From Zygnema cylindricum (lineage: Eukaryota > Streptophyta > Zygnematophyceae > Zygnematales > Zygnemataceae), in NCBI GenBank assembly GCA_037447655.1, contig JBBHKE010001112.1, positions 62,001 to 126,000 on the forward strand: a stretch of DNA of 64,000 nt. Direction: 5' to 3'. A program made the translations under genes and the position numbers. Every line of letters starts with the position of its first letter. Position 1 is the stretch's first letter. The notes beneath the pieces are model-generated. The model had not been told where the DNA came from. It did not search any database and saw only the letters and a program-made list of their open reading frames with translations. Below are positions 54,050 to 64,000 of this stretch, piece after piece.

Positions 54050-55123
54050 ATGACAAGATCCCATGATCAATTCTTTACTTCTAGTAAAGATCTCATTGGG
54101 AGTGGCACTAGGATGGGCAATTTATATCTTTTAAACTTTTTTAATGATTTTGGGCATGCCTCTTTAGCTCATTCTCCATCTTCTTCCTCTTTTTTGACGT
54201 GGCATCTTCGATACGGTCATCTTAATGGTGCTAGTCTAGCTTCATTTAGAAAAGGGCTTGTAAATGACATCGATAATTTTAATGAAAACAAAATTGACTT
54301 TTGTCATGGTTGTATTCTTGTAAAAATTCCTCGCTTACTTTTTTTTTCTTCTTCTTCTCGCTCTTTGGTTCCTCTTGATCTCATTCATAGTGATGTATGC
54401 AGTCCCATTCTCATTCCTTGCCTTGGTGGTGCATCTTATTTTCTCACTTTAATAGACTTTTTCCCTCGCTTCACACATGTTTATTTTATGCGTCATAAAT
54501 CTGAGGTCTTTACACATTTTCAACATTTCAATGCACTTGTAAAAAATCACTTGTCCTCTCGCATCAAAACAATCCGCACGGATAATAGGGGGATATTTGT
54601 TTCAAATGAGTTTTTCGAGTTTTTAATCACACATGGAATTATTCATCACATAACTTCTCCTCACTCTCCGCAGCAAAATGGTGATGTCGAACGTCTTAAT
54701 TGCACTCTCATTGACATGTCTCGCTCTCTTTTTCATTTTTTCTCTTTACCTTTTCATTTTTGGACAGAAGCCTTACTCACTTCCTCTTTTATTCGTGATC
54801 GCTCTCCTACTTCTTCTCTCTTCAAAAAAACTCCTTTTGAAGCTTGGCATGGGACAAAACCCAACGTCTCTCATTTTTGCATCTGTGGATGCGAAGCATA
54901 CTTCAAAATCTTTCCCCCTTCCAATGGTAAATTAGGTCCTCGAGCTATGCGAGGAATTTTTGTGGGATACTCCCCGAATTCCAAAGCATATCGTATTTGG
55001 TGTCTGACTTCTCACCGCATTATCACCACTCGTGACGTTATTTTTCATGAGACTCCCTCTTATACGTACAATTGTACCCAATTTCCCCATCACTCCTCTA
55101 TCCAGTTTATTCCCTCCTTATGA
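54050..55123 (+). pseudogene. Copia E GAG-pre-integrase and integrase
   Basis: A 357-residue open frame. WHLRYGHLNGASL...CHGC is the zinc region. The catalytic Asp is in DLIHSDVCSP, the second in IRTDNRGIF (Gly changed to Arg next to it) and Glu in PQQNGDVERLN. The C-terminal part has CEAYFKIFPPSNGKLGPRAMRGIFVGYSPNSKAYRIW. This is the most intact integrase in the window. Linker frames 55032-55621 follow. They are Thr/Pro-rich and out of phase with each other. Confidence 0.92.
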
Positions 55124-55619
55124 AAATCTCACCTCTAATTCTAATACCACCTTGCTCACACCCCTTTTAACCCCATATCAAAACACGCCCCCTTTACACC
55201 CTCACATTTCTCCTATTTCTACAGATCTTACTCTTTCCACAGATTTTGTCTTTTCGTCAAATTCCGACGATGAATTTTCCAAGTGCGCCCCATGATTTCT
55301 GGTACTGTACAATCTGTCTCTGAAGACGCGACACACTTGTACGCGACAAATTCTCCTACTGCTGTACAACCTGTAATTGGTGACGCGACGGTCTTAGACG
55401 CGATATATTTTTATGTTCGACCTTTCGCTGGTGACGCTTCGGTCCTTCCATCGACAAATTTTTTTCCATGTTCTTTGGAGGGTACTTCGCCGGCACGTGT
55501 TACTCGCAATTCAGTCATCATTACGCCACTTACGCCACCTGCTCAACAACTTGCCGTACGCCAAAGTACGCACCTCTCACAACCGACGTGGAAAATTCAC
55601 AAAAAATCTTGCTCACGTT

Positions 55620-56700
55620 AACCTTGCCAACGTCAAAGATCCTCCTACATTAAATGCCGCGTTGAAACGACGTGATGCTGACATGTTGCGACTTGCGGCT
55701 ATACAAGAATATGACGCATTAATGACAAACAATACCTAGACGCTTTGTACTCTTCCACCAAATTGTCATGCGATTGGTTCAAAATGGGTCTTCAAAATTA
55801 AACGACTGGCAGATGGTACTATCGATTGTTACATGGCACGGTTTGTCCCCAAAAGGTGCTTAAAGACCCAAGGCGTTGACAACAACAAAACGTTTGCCCT
55901 TGTTGTAAATTTTGACTCTATCCGTACTATTTTGACCCTTGCAACTCTTCATGATTGGGAATTACAACAACTCGACGTCAAAATTGCTTTTCTTCATGGT
56001 AGTCTTGCAGAAGATATTTTTATGGAACAGCCACTTGGTTACGCTGTTCTTGGTACAAAAACTCTTGTTTGTCATTTACGAAAATCTATTTATGGTCTTA
56101 AACAAGCACTTAGAGTTTGGCATCAAACCCTTGTCGCAGCATTAATTAAAGAAGGTTTTAAAGAAATCAGTGCTCATCCTGGGATTTATATTATAGGTAC
56201 AGGAGACTAGTTAATTATTATTATTATTTACGTAGATTATTTAATTCTCGCAGGTCCTAGTAAGTCCTCTATTAATCAATTAAAACACATTCTCTCATCC
56301 TATTGGCCTAAAACTGATTTAGGCGATCTTGACTACTGTTTAGGCATCACTATTTTACGTCAAAGGTTTGCACGCATTTTCCAAATGAGTCAAGAGCACT
56401 ACATTCTTGATTTTCTTCAGCATTTTGCAATGTCCGATTGCAATTCGGTGCCTACCCCTCTTGATCCAAATACCACTCTCACCAAAGTGTCCTCCGATGG
56501 GAATGCCCAAAGAGATATAAACTCACTCTATCGGTCGATTGTTAGAAAATTGATGTATGCTATGCTTGGAACACGACCGGATATATGTATTGCCGTTTGT
56601 CTTTTGTCTCAATTCTCGCATTGTGCCACTCAAACTCATCTCCAAGCCGCCAAACGTGTCCTTCAATACCTCTAAGGAACGAAGCATCTTCACCTCACCT
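55620..56700 (+). pseudogene. Copia E reverse transcriptase
   Basis: 55833-56210: MARFVPKRCLKTQGVDNNKTFALVVNF, QQLDVKIAFLHGSLAEDIFM and IYGLKQALRVWHQ. After a TAG the catalytic motif reads IYVDYLILAG, the second Asp of YVDD replaced by Tyr. 56385-56675: QEHYILDFLQHF, SVPTPLDPNT and YRSIVRKLMYAMLGTRPDI. Dead by stop and active-site loss. Confidence 0.9.
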
Positions 56701-57240
56701 TTTCCCATACTTCTCCTCCCTGGCACTCCTCCCTTTTTTTCTCTCCAAACACTTCTATTATTGGATTATGCGATGCGGATTGGGGAAATCAACTCGACGA
56801 TCGTCGTTCCATTTCCGATGTATGTTTTTCTCTAGGTGGTGGTCTCGTCTCTTGGTCATCCCGCAAACAAAACACGGTTGCTCTTTCCTCAACGGAGGCG
56901 GAATATATGGCCGGCACTACCGCCACGAAATCAGCTATTTGGTTCCGACGCCTTCTTTCCGATCTCTCTTTTCCTCCGTCTTCTCCCACCCCCATTTTTT
57001 GTGACTCTCAAGGGGCATTGGCTCTTATGAAAAATCCTATCCATCATACACGCACGAAACATATTGATATACAATTTCATTTTACGCGTGATAAAATTCT
57101 TGATGGCATCGTTTCCTTCTCTCATTGTGCATCCGGATCTCAACTTGCTGATTTTCTTACCAAACGTCTCCCTCGTCCCTTATTTCACCATCACATTTAT
57201 TTTGCCGGTCTTCGTGACAAACCATGCTTTAATCGAGGGG
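56701..57240 (+). pseudogene. Copia E RNase H
   Basis: Pieces read LCDADWGNQLDDRRS, SWSSRKQNTVALSSTEAEYMAGTTATKSAIW, then PTPIFCDSQGALALMKNPIHHTRTKHIDIQFHFTRDKI and QLADFLTKRLPRPLFHHH (frame 56907-57260). Catalytic Asp and Glu are recognisable. It ends at the polypurine tract. Confidence 0.9.
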
Positions 57241-57243
57241 GGG

Positions 57244-57674
57244 TGTTGAAATACAATTAAAGCATTCTACACTACTTGTTGTTTCCTACACTATTTTTAG
57301 AGTTGTATTTGCTACGCTATAAGTCTTGTACTTCGGATTAGCATTCTGTACTTTAATTAGTGGAATGTACATACCTTGATTAGAATTGATGACTCTTACG
57401 TAGGAATCTCTTTAGTCTTAGATTCCTTTTACCATAACTAGATGTACCTTCCTAAGTTACGCTCTAGGCTAGATGTACCTTTTAGAGCCTTTTTGCGGCT
57501 ACCCCTTACCTCGTCTTCCTATAAGACTCTCTTGTGTCCTTGTAAATTATTATCAAAAATCAAGACACTTGAACGACAAACCTCTCACTTGTTTCCTTGT
57601 TTGTCGTTACTTTCTTCCTTGTCTCATTTATCTCAGTGTTTTTCTTTGTTTTGGCTTTTCTTGATATTTCGACA
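57244..57674 (+). repeat. Copia E 3' LTR
   Basis: 431 bp, TGTTGAAATAC...ATATTTCGACA with imperfect inverted ends, preceded by GAGGGGGGG. The right end is inferred from CA and the end symmetry. No partner LTR in the window. Confidence 0.75.
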
Positions 57675-59100
57675 TATTAATCTTTTTAACCTTTTATGGC
57701 ATCACATTCAATACTATACATATCATATTATAGCAGGTTTAGTCTAACTGTTATGTTATTAGAGTTATAACTAGTTATATATTACATATAGTCTAACTAT
57801 TATATTGTGGTGATTTTTATAGTGAGAATTAGCTTTTACATTATAATATATTTGAACATTTATATCTAACTGTTATAATGTGCTAATTATTAGTGTTAAC
57901 TAAATATCGCATTGTATTTTTTTTATAACAGTTAACATTATATTTATCTTGACAATTAACATTAACTGTTATATTATATATATTAGAACAGTTAATTAAA
58001 ACACATATTAGAACAGTTAATTATAACAATTGTATCTAACTGCTATATTATGTTAATTATTACAAGTATAATACACTTTTACTTTATAGTAATTATAACA
58101 GTTGAAACTAACTGTCATATTACATATATTATGACAATTATATCTAACCGTTGCGTTATGTTTATTATAATTATTATTAGTATACATTACAACTATAACA
58201 GTAAATGTAACAGTAGTTTCATATATTATACTTAAAACTACTATTATATGCATTATTTATATTATAACTCTTACTTCAAACATATTACAAATATAATAAC
58301 GTGCACTATTATATATATTACAAATATTACTTATGCTAAAGATGTATTATACATATATCATATATATTATAACGTTTTATACTATATCAGTTACATGAAT
58401 TAGAAACATTATTCGATATGTTATATATATTGTGATTGTCATTTTATATACGATAATTATTAATAATTCATATATTTTATATATTATAACTATTGTTATT
58501 ACATAAATTATATATATTAAATATATTACATCTATTGCAATGTATATATAACTTTTATTATGATATATATTACAAATATTAAAACTAAATTGTTTTATAT
58601 ATATTTAATATATTTTACTACTGAACTGTTGTTACATATATTACATATATTATTGTTCTTACTATATATAATATATATATAATAAAGCCATTAGTGTTAT
58701 ATATATATATTATATACATTGTACCTTTTATTCTTTTATTATTTTATATTTTATATACCTTTCTATATTGTAAATGTTATTATAGGTATTGTAGATACTA
58801 TAACTAAACTATCTATATTTATATTATGCATGTGATAAATCCTTTTATTAGATCTATGATATATCTTGAGCAAATATTATATACATTATAATAATAACTA
58901 TTTTTTTATTGTTGTTGTTATTCTTATTATTAGATATGTTAGTATCACTATTATTATTAAAGTTTAAAATCTTCCCAAACCACCTTTTTTAATCTAAACT
59001 ATAAAACTCTAATAATTATATACAATAAAAGATTACAACAAAAATAGAAATTAATACAATATAAAAAATCGAAAACAAAAACTAAAAAGTAACAAAAAAC
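57675..59100. repeat. AT-rich low-complexity region
   Basis: Long run of TATATATTA and TAACAGTTA-like words; the motif AACAGTTAA or AACTGTTAT recurs many times at 57740-58160. No coding or RNA gene seen. It may be a matrix-attachment or decayed satellite region, which the sequence cannot decide. Confidence 0.7.
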
Positions 59101-59305
59101 ATGAGAAGGGGGGAGAATGAGAGAGGGGAGGAAGAGGAAGAGGGAGAGGGAGAGGAGGGGGAGAGAGAGAGACTTGCGATGTAAAAGAACAAAATCACAC
59201 AAAAGAGGGGAGACACAATGTGGGGATGAAAGAAACACCCACCGAGAGGGAATACTTCGAGCAACCACAAATAGGAAAAAGCCGAGAAAGAAAGTGCGCT
59301 TAGTG
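59100..59305 (+). repeat. Purine-rich tract before an LTR-like repeat
   Basis: GAGGAAGAGGAAGAGGG-type sequence, almost all purine from 59105 to 59172. It could include a polypurine tract of a lost element; otherwise low complexity. Confidence 0.5.
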
Positions 59306-59970
59306 TTGGAATACACTTTTAGTTGTGTGATTAGCGAAACGTACTGTTTCATGTGTACTTTAGTTTTGTATAGCGTTATCAATACGATACATTTGTTTCG
59401 CGTCTCTATATGTGTTTGTAGAAATTATTAGTGTAATGCATTTTAGTACTATTTGTTCACACTTTGTAATTCATTAGATGAGTTTGTCGCAAGTTAATGA
59501 ACCTGCCGCTTCATCCGGCTCTTAGTCGTTTCATGAACTACAAACGACGAAGTGTACATTCACCACTTTTACTGTGTATTGAATGATTCTTTCGTGTAAG
59601 ATTCCGTGTACGAAATATTCTTTTTAATCATAACTTTGCCGTCCACCGACTTTGTCATTGGCCGTCAATAGTTGTACCTTTTTGTCTTTTGTGGCTTCGA
59701 TTATTTTGTGGACGTCGTGTAACTAGTCCACTCTAAATCTAGAGTTAGGTTCAGTACTTAGTTTGTTCATTTTGTGTACTCAATTCACCGATCGTAATGA
59801 GAAGACATTCTCTCGCTTGTGCTTATCTTTTTTGTGTGCTTATCTTTTTTGTCTTCTATCTTTTGCTTTCATATTCTTTTTGCCATGATTCTATTATATT
59901 TCATCTTTGATGTCTTTCTCCGATTTCTCTCTCTTTCGCCCACCATGACCTTACATTCTACACCTAAGGA
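59306..59970 (+). repeat. LTR-like repeat, copy 1
   Basis: It starts TGTTGGAATACAC, like the Copia E LTR start. It shares with 60223-60890 a CCACCGACTTTGTCATT segment, a TCCACTCTAAAT-TAGAGTTA segment, CTTGTTCATT and TCTCTCTTTCGCCC. Probably a relic LTR. Confidence 0.65.
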
Positions 59971-60222
59971 ATCTACAACAAATGAGAGACATAGATAAAA
60001 AAAATAGATTTTAGGGTTAAAACAACAGACATTATTGTTAGTTCAAATGTAAAAGTTTAATACGCATTCATTCAATATAATGCTTCTTCACGTTCCAATA
60101 GATATTTTTGTTGTTGGATAAACTAATATTTATAGAGGGAGGAGGGTAAGGGGAAGTGAGAAACAAAAAAGGAAAAAAGAGAAAAAATGAGTTAAAAATG
60201 TACTTACAATCTAAGAAAGGGC

Positions 60223-60890
60223 TGTTGAAGTACAATTTCACTTGAGTATTTAGTGATATGTACTTCTCTTAGTTGTACTTTAGTGTGCATGGTATTTCTA
60301 TGCGAACCGTTGTTCACGCCGTGTAATGTTGATTCATGTTAATGTGTTTTCGTATGGATACCCTTATTACTATCCCACAACGTATCATTGTACTTATTTT
60401 GTCTCGTAGTTTAGTGGACATTATATTCGACGATTTACATCGTGTACCTTTTCACGCTTACGTTGTACTTCTCACGATATTCATTGAGATTAGTGATTCT
60501 TTCATTATAGATTTCAGACGAAATATTCTTTTCGTTCTAATTTGCGTCCACCGACTTTGTCATTACGCCACCGAATATGCGTCCTGCGTTTGATTCTTTT
60601 GTGACGCCGTAGCGCCTCGTCCACTCTAAATGTAGAGTTATACTTAGTACTTAACTTGTTCATTCTGTACATTCAAATCTAACCGATTATAATGAGAAAA
60701 CTTTTTCTCCCTTGTGCTTCTCCTTTTGCATTCTTTTTGTCTCCTTTTGTCTTATCTTTTGCTTCCTTATTCTTCTTTGCCATGGTTCCTCTCTCTTTCA
60801 TCTTCGATATCTTTCTTCAATATCTCTCTCTTTCGCCCGCCATGCCCTTACCTTCTACGGGGGGCGTCTCCACCAAGAAGAAGGGAGAAG
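60223..60890 (+). repeat. LTR-like repeat, copy 2
   Basis: It starts TGTTGAAGTACAA and follows copy 1 with a spacer of about 250 bp. The open frame 60692-60973 in and past it is Phe/Leu/Ser-rich then Lys/Glu-rich, and I do not recognise it. The spacer is too short to hold genes. Confidence 0.65.
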
Positions 60891-61976
60891 CGAATGGTAA
60901 AAAGGGACCGGAACACGAAACCAAAGCGGGGAAAGAAAAGGAAGAGGAGAAAAAAAATGGGCAGGTGAGATGAAGAAGCAAACGGGAGGACATGGATAAA
61001 AAAACCGTTGCATCAAAAAACGTTTTTTCAATTGTTGAAACAATGTTTTCGATGTTGAAACGAACTACACCGTGAATCGCTATTAGCGTGTTGAGGTACC
61101 CTGTTTTTTTGGGCAAATTCTCAAATAGAATTAGACATTCTAAATGTTCCTACACGTTATTTGAGGTGTTCCATAAACTTAGACATGGTCCATACTTATT
61201 TTGGTCCACACTAATTACGAGGGGAGTGTACGCATTTCCTCCTGCCCACGTGTTTCTCAGCATTCATCGTGTGGGTTTGTTATTTGTTAATGTTTCAAAT
61301 ATAAGCTGAATACGGTTTTACGGTGCCAATTATACCCAATGCGTATTTGCCAATAAAATGAATACGGCCATGTCTAATAGGCACTTAGACCAAATTCCAA
61401 TGCTTCATCAAAATAAAAACCTACTACACCCCGAATCGTTATTAGTGTTAAAGTTTAAATAGCTTAAAAAAAAAAAATAGTGTTATTGATTCTAATTTAG
61501 TGCGAGCGACGTGGCAAATTATGGTCCACGTCCTTAAATAGCGTTATTAATTCTATTTCGGGAAAAAAATCAAAATTTTACGAACCCAAATTAGTGACTT
61601 TGACCCTAATAACGATTCGCGGGTATCCATTTTGGAAAAAGTGTGTTCTTACGATATTATTGGTCTATGTATTATGATCCTACAAAAGAAATTTTTTTTG
61701 AAGTGGTTACATTCTTTTTGTGCACTTTGCCTTTTCTAGTGGGCATTCTGATTATGTAAATTGGTGCAAGTCATCATTCGAGAAACTGCATTTCATTCAC
61801 AAGCTTGTTCAGTACATTCTTTCTTTCTGGTAAAGAACAAGTCATTTTACAAGTCATTCTACCTTGGAAGTTGCTCCTCCAAGTATTCTATTTCGTATCT
61901 TTTTCAATACTGGCTTTTGAACATTTTGTATTTTTTAAATGACTCATTTTTTAAACATTGTTATTGACTTCTTACA
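60891..61976 (+). other. Anonymous DNA with relic inverted-repeat motifs
   Basis: AATCGCTATTAGCG at about 61074 and AATCGTTATTAGTG at about 61431 match the core of the 27133/28695 inverted repeat. The open frame 61088-61309 is unrecognised. Nothing else seen. Confidence 0.5.
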
Positions 61977-61977
61977 G

Positions 61978-62208
61978 GAGGCCGACATCCTCCAGGCGTT
62001 GGGAAACACCCTCCGGGTGTCGGAAAACATCCTCCCAGAGTTGGAAAACATCCTCCAGGAGTTGGAAAACATCCTCCCGGAGTTGGAAAACATCCTCCCG
62101 GAGTTGGAAAACATCCTCCAGGAGTTGGAAAACATCTTCCCGGAGTTGGAAAACATCCTCCTGGAGTTGGAAAACATCCTCCTGGAGTTGGAAAGCATTC
62201 TCGCGGTC
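61978..62208. repeat. 21-bp minisatellite, about 11 units
   Basis: The unit GAGTTGGAAAACATCCTCCCG repeats from about 61978, first units more diverged. Because 21 is a multiple of three, frames stay open on both strands. The plus-strand frame 61939-62322 reads a seven-residue ELENILP heptad repeat that could form a coiled coil. No evidence that it is expressed. Confidence 0.88.
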
Positions 62209-64000
62209 AATAGGAGAATACCTCAAAACATCGGTAAAAATATTTTGTTTGCTCTTGAAATGAATGTTTTTTGGTTGAGATGGGCTAGCCACCAACCTCT
62301 TGGAATTGTGCTTTTGCGTTAATAACACTAATCTCGTCCTAGTTTGTTTTGCACCTTTGAAGACAAAATAACATTACTAATACTTTTTGTGTTTATTTAA
62401 TGCTATTACTTTTTGTCAACACAATGGTTCACAATTCTCCATGCTATTTGGATCGAAAAGATAATTATCAACACTAAGACACTCGTACTAATTAATTTTT
62501 GCGGACCATAGCATTTCACGGTGAAGTGAAAAGCTCATGAGTTGGAAGGGAATGTGTGGTAAAATGGGGTTCAGCATGTTTATAAGATATATACGTTAAT
62601 AGAATCATTTTGAGTTTGGACTAATATAAGACTATTACTCTCGAAATTTGTAATTTTGAAACCTTTGATGGACTTAGGTCTCGGTAGAATCAACCATATT
62701 ATGTCCATAAATAATACTCGAAAGAAAGTGAACAAATGAGACAGTTGTTATCGTGTGAGATTTTGTTATAAGATGATAGACATATCATAAGTGATGGTTC
62801 TAATGTTGATGGGGATTAGAATTTTAAATTTCCTATGTGTCTATGCATGTTTCCCCGATCTCTTCTTTCCAAATGTCTTTTAAGCTCATTTCTAAGCGTA
62901 TCATTACTGTAAAATGTGCTCTAGCCATTACAAATGATCAAAGCATTCACGACATGGGATCAACAAAAAAATGGCACAATAGGACAAAAAAGGTTCTCTA
63001 GACAATAATCTCTTTTTGTGGAGACGAAGAACTCAAAGACAACTTTTGTCTTTTTGGGTCTTGTATAAATAGATTTTTGTACAAGCTATTTTGACAAATG
63101 TTAGAAGACTAAAACTTGCGTGTTGTTGTTTCGGCATCACTTGGGATATGGTACTAATAGGGGTGCTTCTACAACACCCAAAGATAAGTGTCCCCCTCTC
63201 GAGCTACCTAATAATCTCCCACTTTTCCTTTTCCAATGGTTAGAGTTGATTTCGACTACACCACCGTCCCATCTTGAGGAGAAGTTGGTTTGATTCCTCT
63301 TTCTTCTATGATTGGTCCAAGTCGCATTTGGCCCTTGTTAGGGAAACCCTCTTGGCGAACCTTTATTAGCCCTTTCTCATTATTGCGCCCTCTTGTCTTC
63401 CACTTCCACTTCCCCTTCTTGCCTCTTCCCTTCTTGGTGAACAACACACACACACCATTGGCTCTATAGACCAAGTTGTTCTTGCCTTATTTCCCCACCC
63501 GCATTTCTTTACTTCCTCTCCCAAACCTTCTTCCCTACTCTTGTTTCACGTTTTTGCCTTTGATGGTCGCCTCATGGCCATCCTCCACACTTTATAGTGT
63601 CATGGGCTTTGGATCGGGGTTTTGGCTTTACAACTCGCATTCAGTTATCCCTTCCCGACTCCGGGGGCATTATGGTTTAGTATCTACGGCTCACGTGGCA
63701 CCAACTTAGTGAGTTGTTGCCATATTGGCTGAACACTTGTCACTCGCTTTTTGGTTGGGGATACTTTTGTTCTGGCTACTATCATGCTTTTGGGAGGTGT
63801 TTTCTCCTTCTAGTATCTGCCGTATTCCTCCCCTTGCTTTGAGTGATATGACGGTTTTTCCACACTTATTAGGAAGCTAGTTACTCATGTCGAAAATTTT
63901 AAATCTGATTGTCTCCACGATTCTATCTTGGCTTCTCAAGGCTCCTCCCATTGATATTTCCTGTAACCATTTTCAATCCCGTGGAGCCTTTTGGAGCTTG
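62209..64000 (+). other. Anonymous DNA at the right end
   Basis: AT-rich to about 63100, then more GC-rich and pyrimidine-rich (63230-64000). The small frames 63256-63474 (minus, Lys/Arg-rich) and 63476-63709 (plus) match nothing I recognise. The right part could be the decayed 5' end of an element continuing outside the window. Confidence 0.4.

Larger units (their letters stand above)
54000..57674 (+). mobile_element. Copia E: distinct Ty1/copia lineage, 5'-truncated
   Basis: GAG-pre-integrase, integrase, RT, RNase H, polypurine tract and 3' LTR on the plus strand. No gag, protease or 5' LTR. The sequence differs strongly from Copia A-F (short LTR, no double hairpin). Left border near 54000, adjoining the LTR above. 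Confidence 0.88.

Noticed and set aside
60692-60973. Small secreted or membrane protein with Lys/Glu-rich tail
   Set aside because: The hydrophobic N-terminus lies in an LTR-like pyrimidine-rich repeat whose other copy (59800-59970) is not open, so coding is unlikely.
1-64000. CRISPR array, rRNA genes, bacterial operons or riboswitches
   Set aside because: No spaced palindromic direct repeats, no rRNA-like sequence and no bacterial gene organisation; the window is eukaryotic retrotransposon DNA.

Overview
This window is nuclear DNA of a eukaryote and almost certainly of the green-plant (streptophyte) lineage. It is built almost entirely from nested, decayed LTR retrotransposons. Support for a plant-type host: Ty1/copia and Ty3/gypsy elements of plant-like domain order, a primer-binding site that exactly matches (from memory) the anticodon arm of plant initiator tRNA-Met, 5-bp target-site duplications, and stop codons whose pattern fits decay of methylated cytosines. 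I cannot name the species. I see no convincing single-copy host gene.

Region 1-25.7 kb: one old plus-strand Ty3/gypsy element (G1) fills positions 1-24665. Its 5' LTR is cut by the window start. G1 has been invaded by Copia A (minus, 3152-8612), a solo copia LTR (minus, 9185-10199, TSD CCAAA) and Copia B (minus, 14724-20813, TSD ATTCC). With these removed, G1 reads gag with two CCHC knuckles, retropepsin, a C5 cytosine DNA methyltransferase, reverse transcriptase, RNase H, integrase, a PHD-finger-like domain, polypurine tract and 3' LTR. A second diverged LTR lies behind it.

Region 25.8-34.2 kb: LTR fragments, a clean solo LTR (27471-28492, TSD ATAAT) inside a pair of inverted 24-bp repeats, minisatellites, a 240-bp tandem duplication and otherwise anonymous DNA. 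Region 34.2-40.6 kb: Copia F (plus) with a 5'-truncated left LTR facing an inverted LTR fragment. Region 40.6-45.8 kb: a second, diverged gypsy element (G2) of the same kind. It ends inside its own methyltransferase motif I region, where Copia C begins. Region 45.8-54 kb: Copia C and Copia D remnants (minus) sharing an LTR, then a plus-strand LTR. Region 54-57.7 kb: Copia E, a different copia lineage, 5'-truncated. Region 57.7-64 kb: AT-rich DNA, two LTR-like repeats, a 21-bp minisatellite and anonymous sequence.

The most notable system is the G1/G2 gypsy family. It carries a DNA-methylation writer in pol between protease and reverse transcriptase, and in G1 a putative chromatin reader (PHD) after integrase. 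The copia family is also unusual. It appears primed by a half tRNA-iMet, its gag ORF starts inside the LTR, its LTRs carry a covarying double hairpin with AGGG loops near the transcript start, and its U3 carries an antisense tRNA-like module followed by a T-run.
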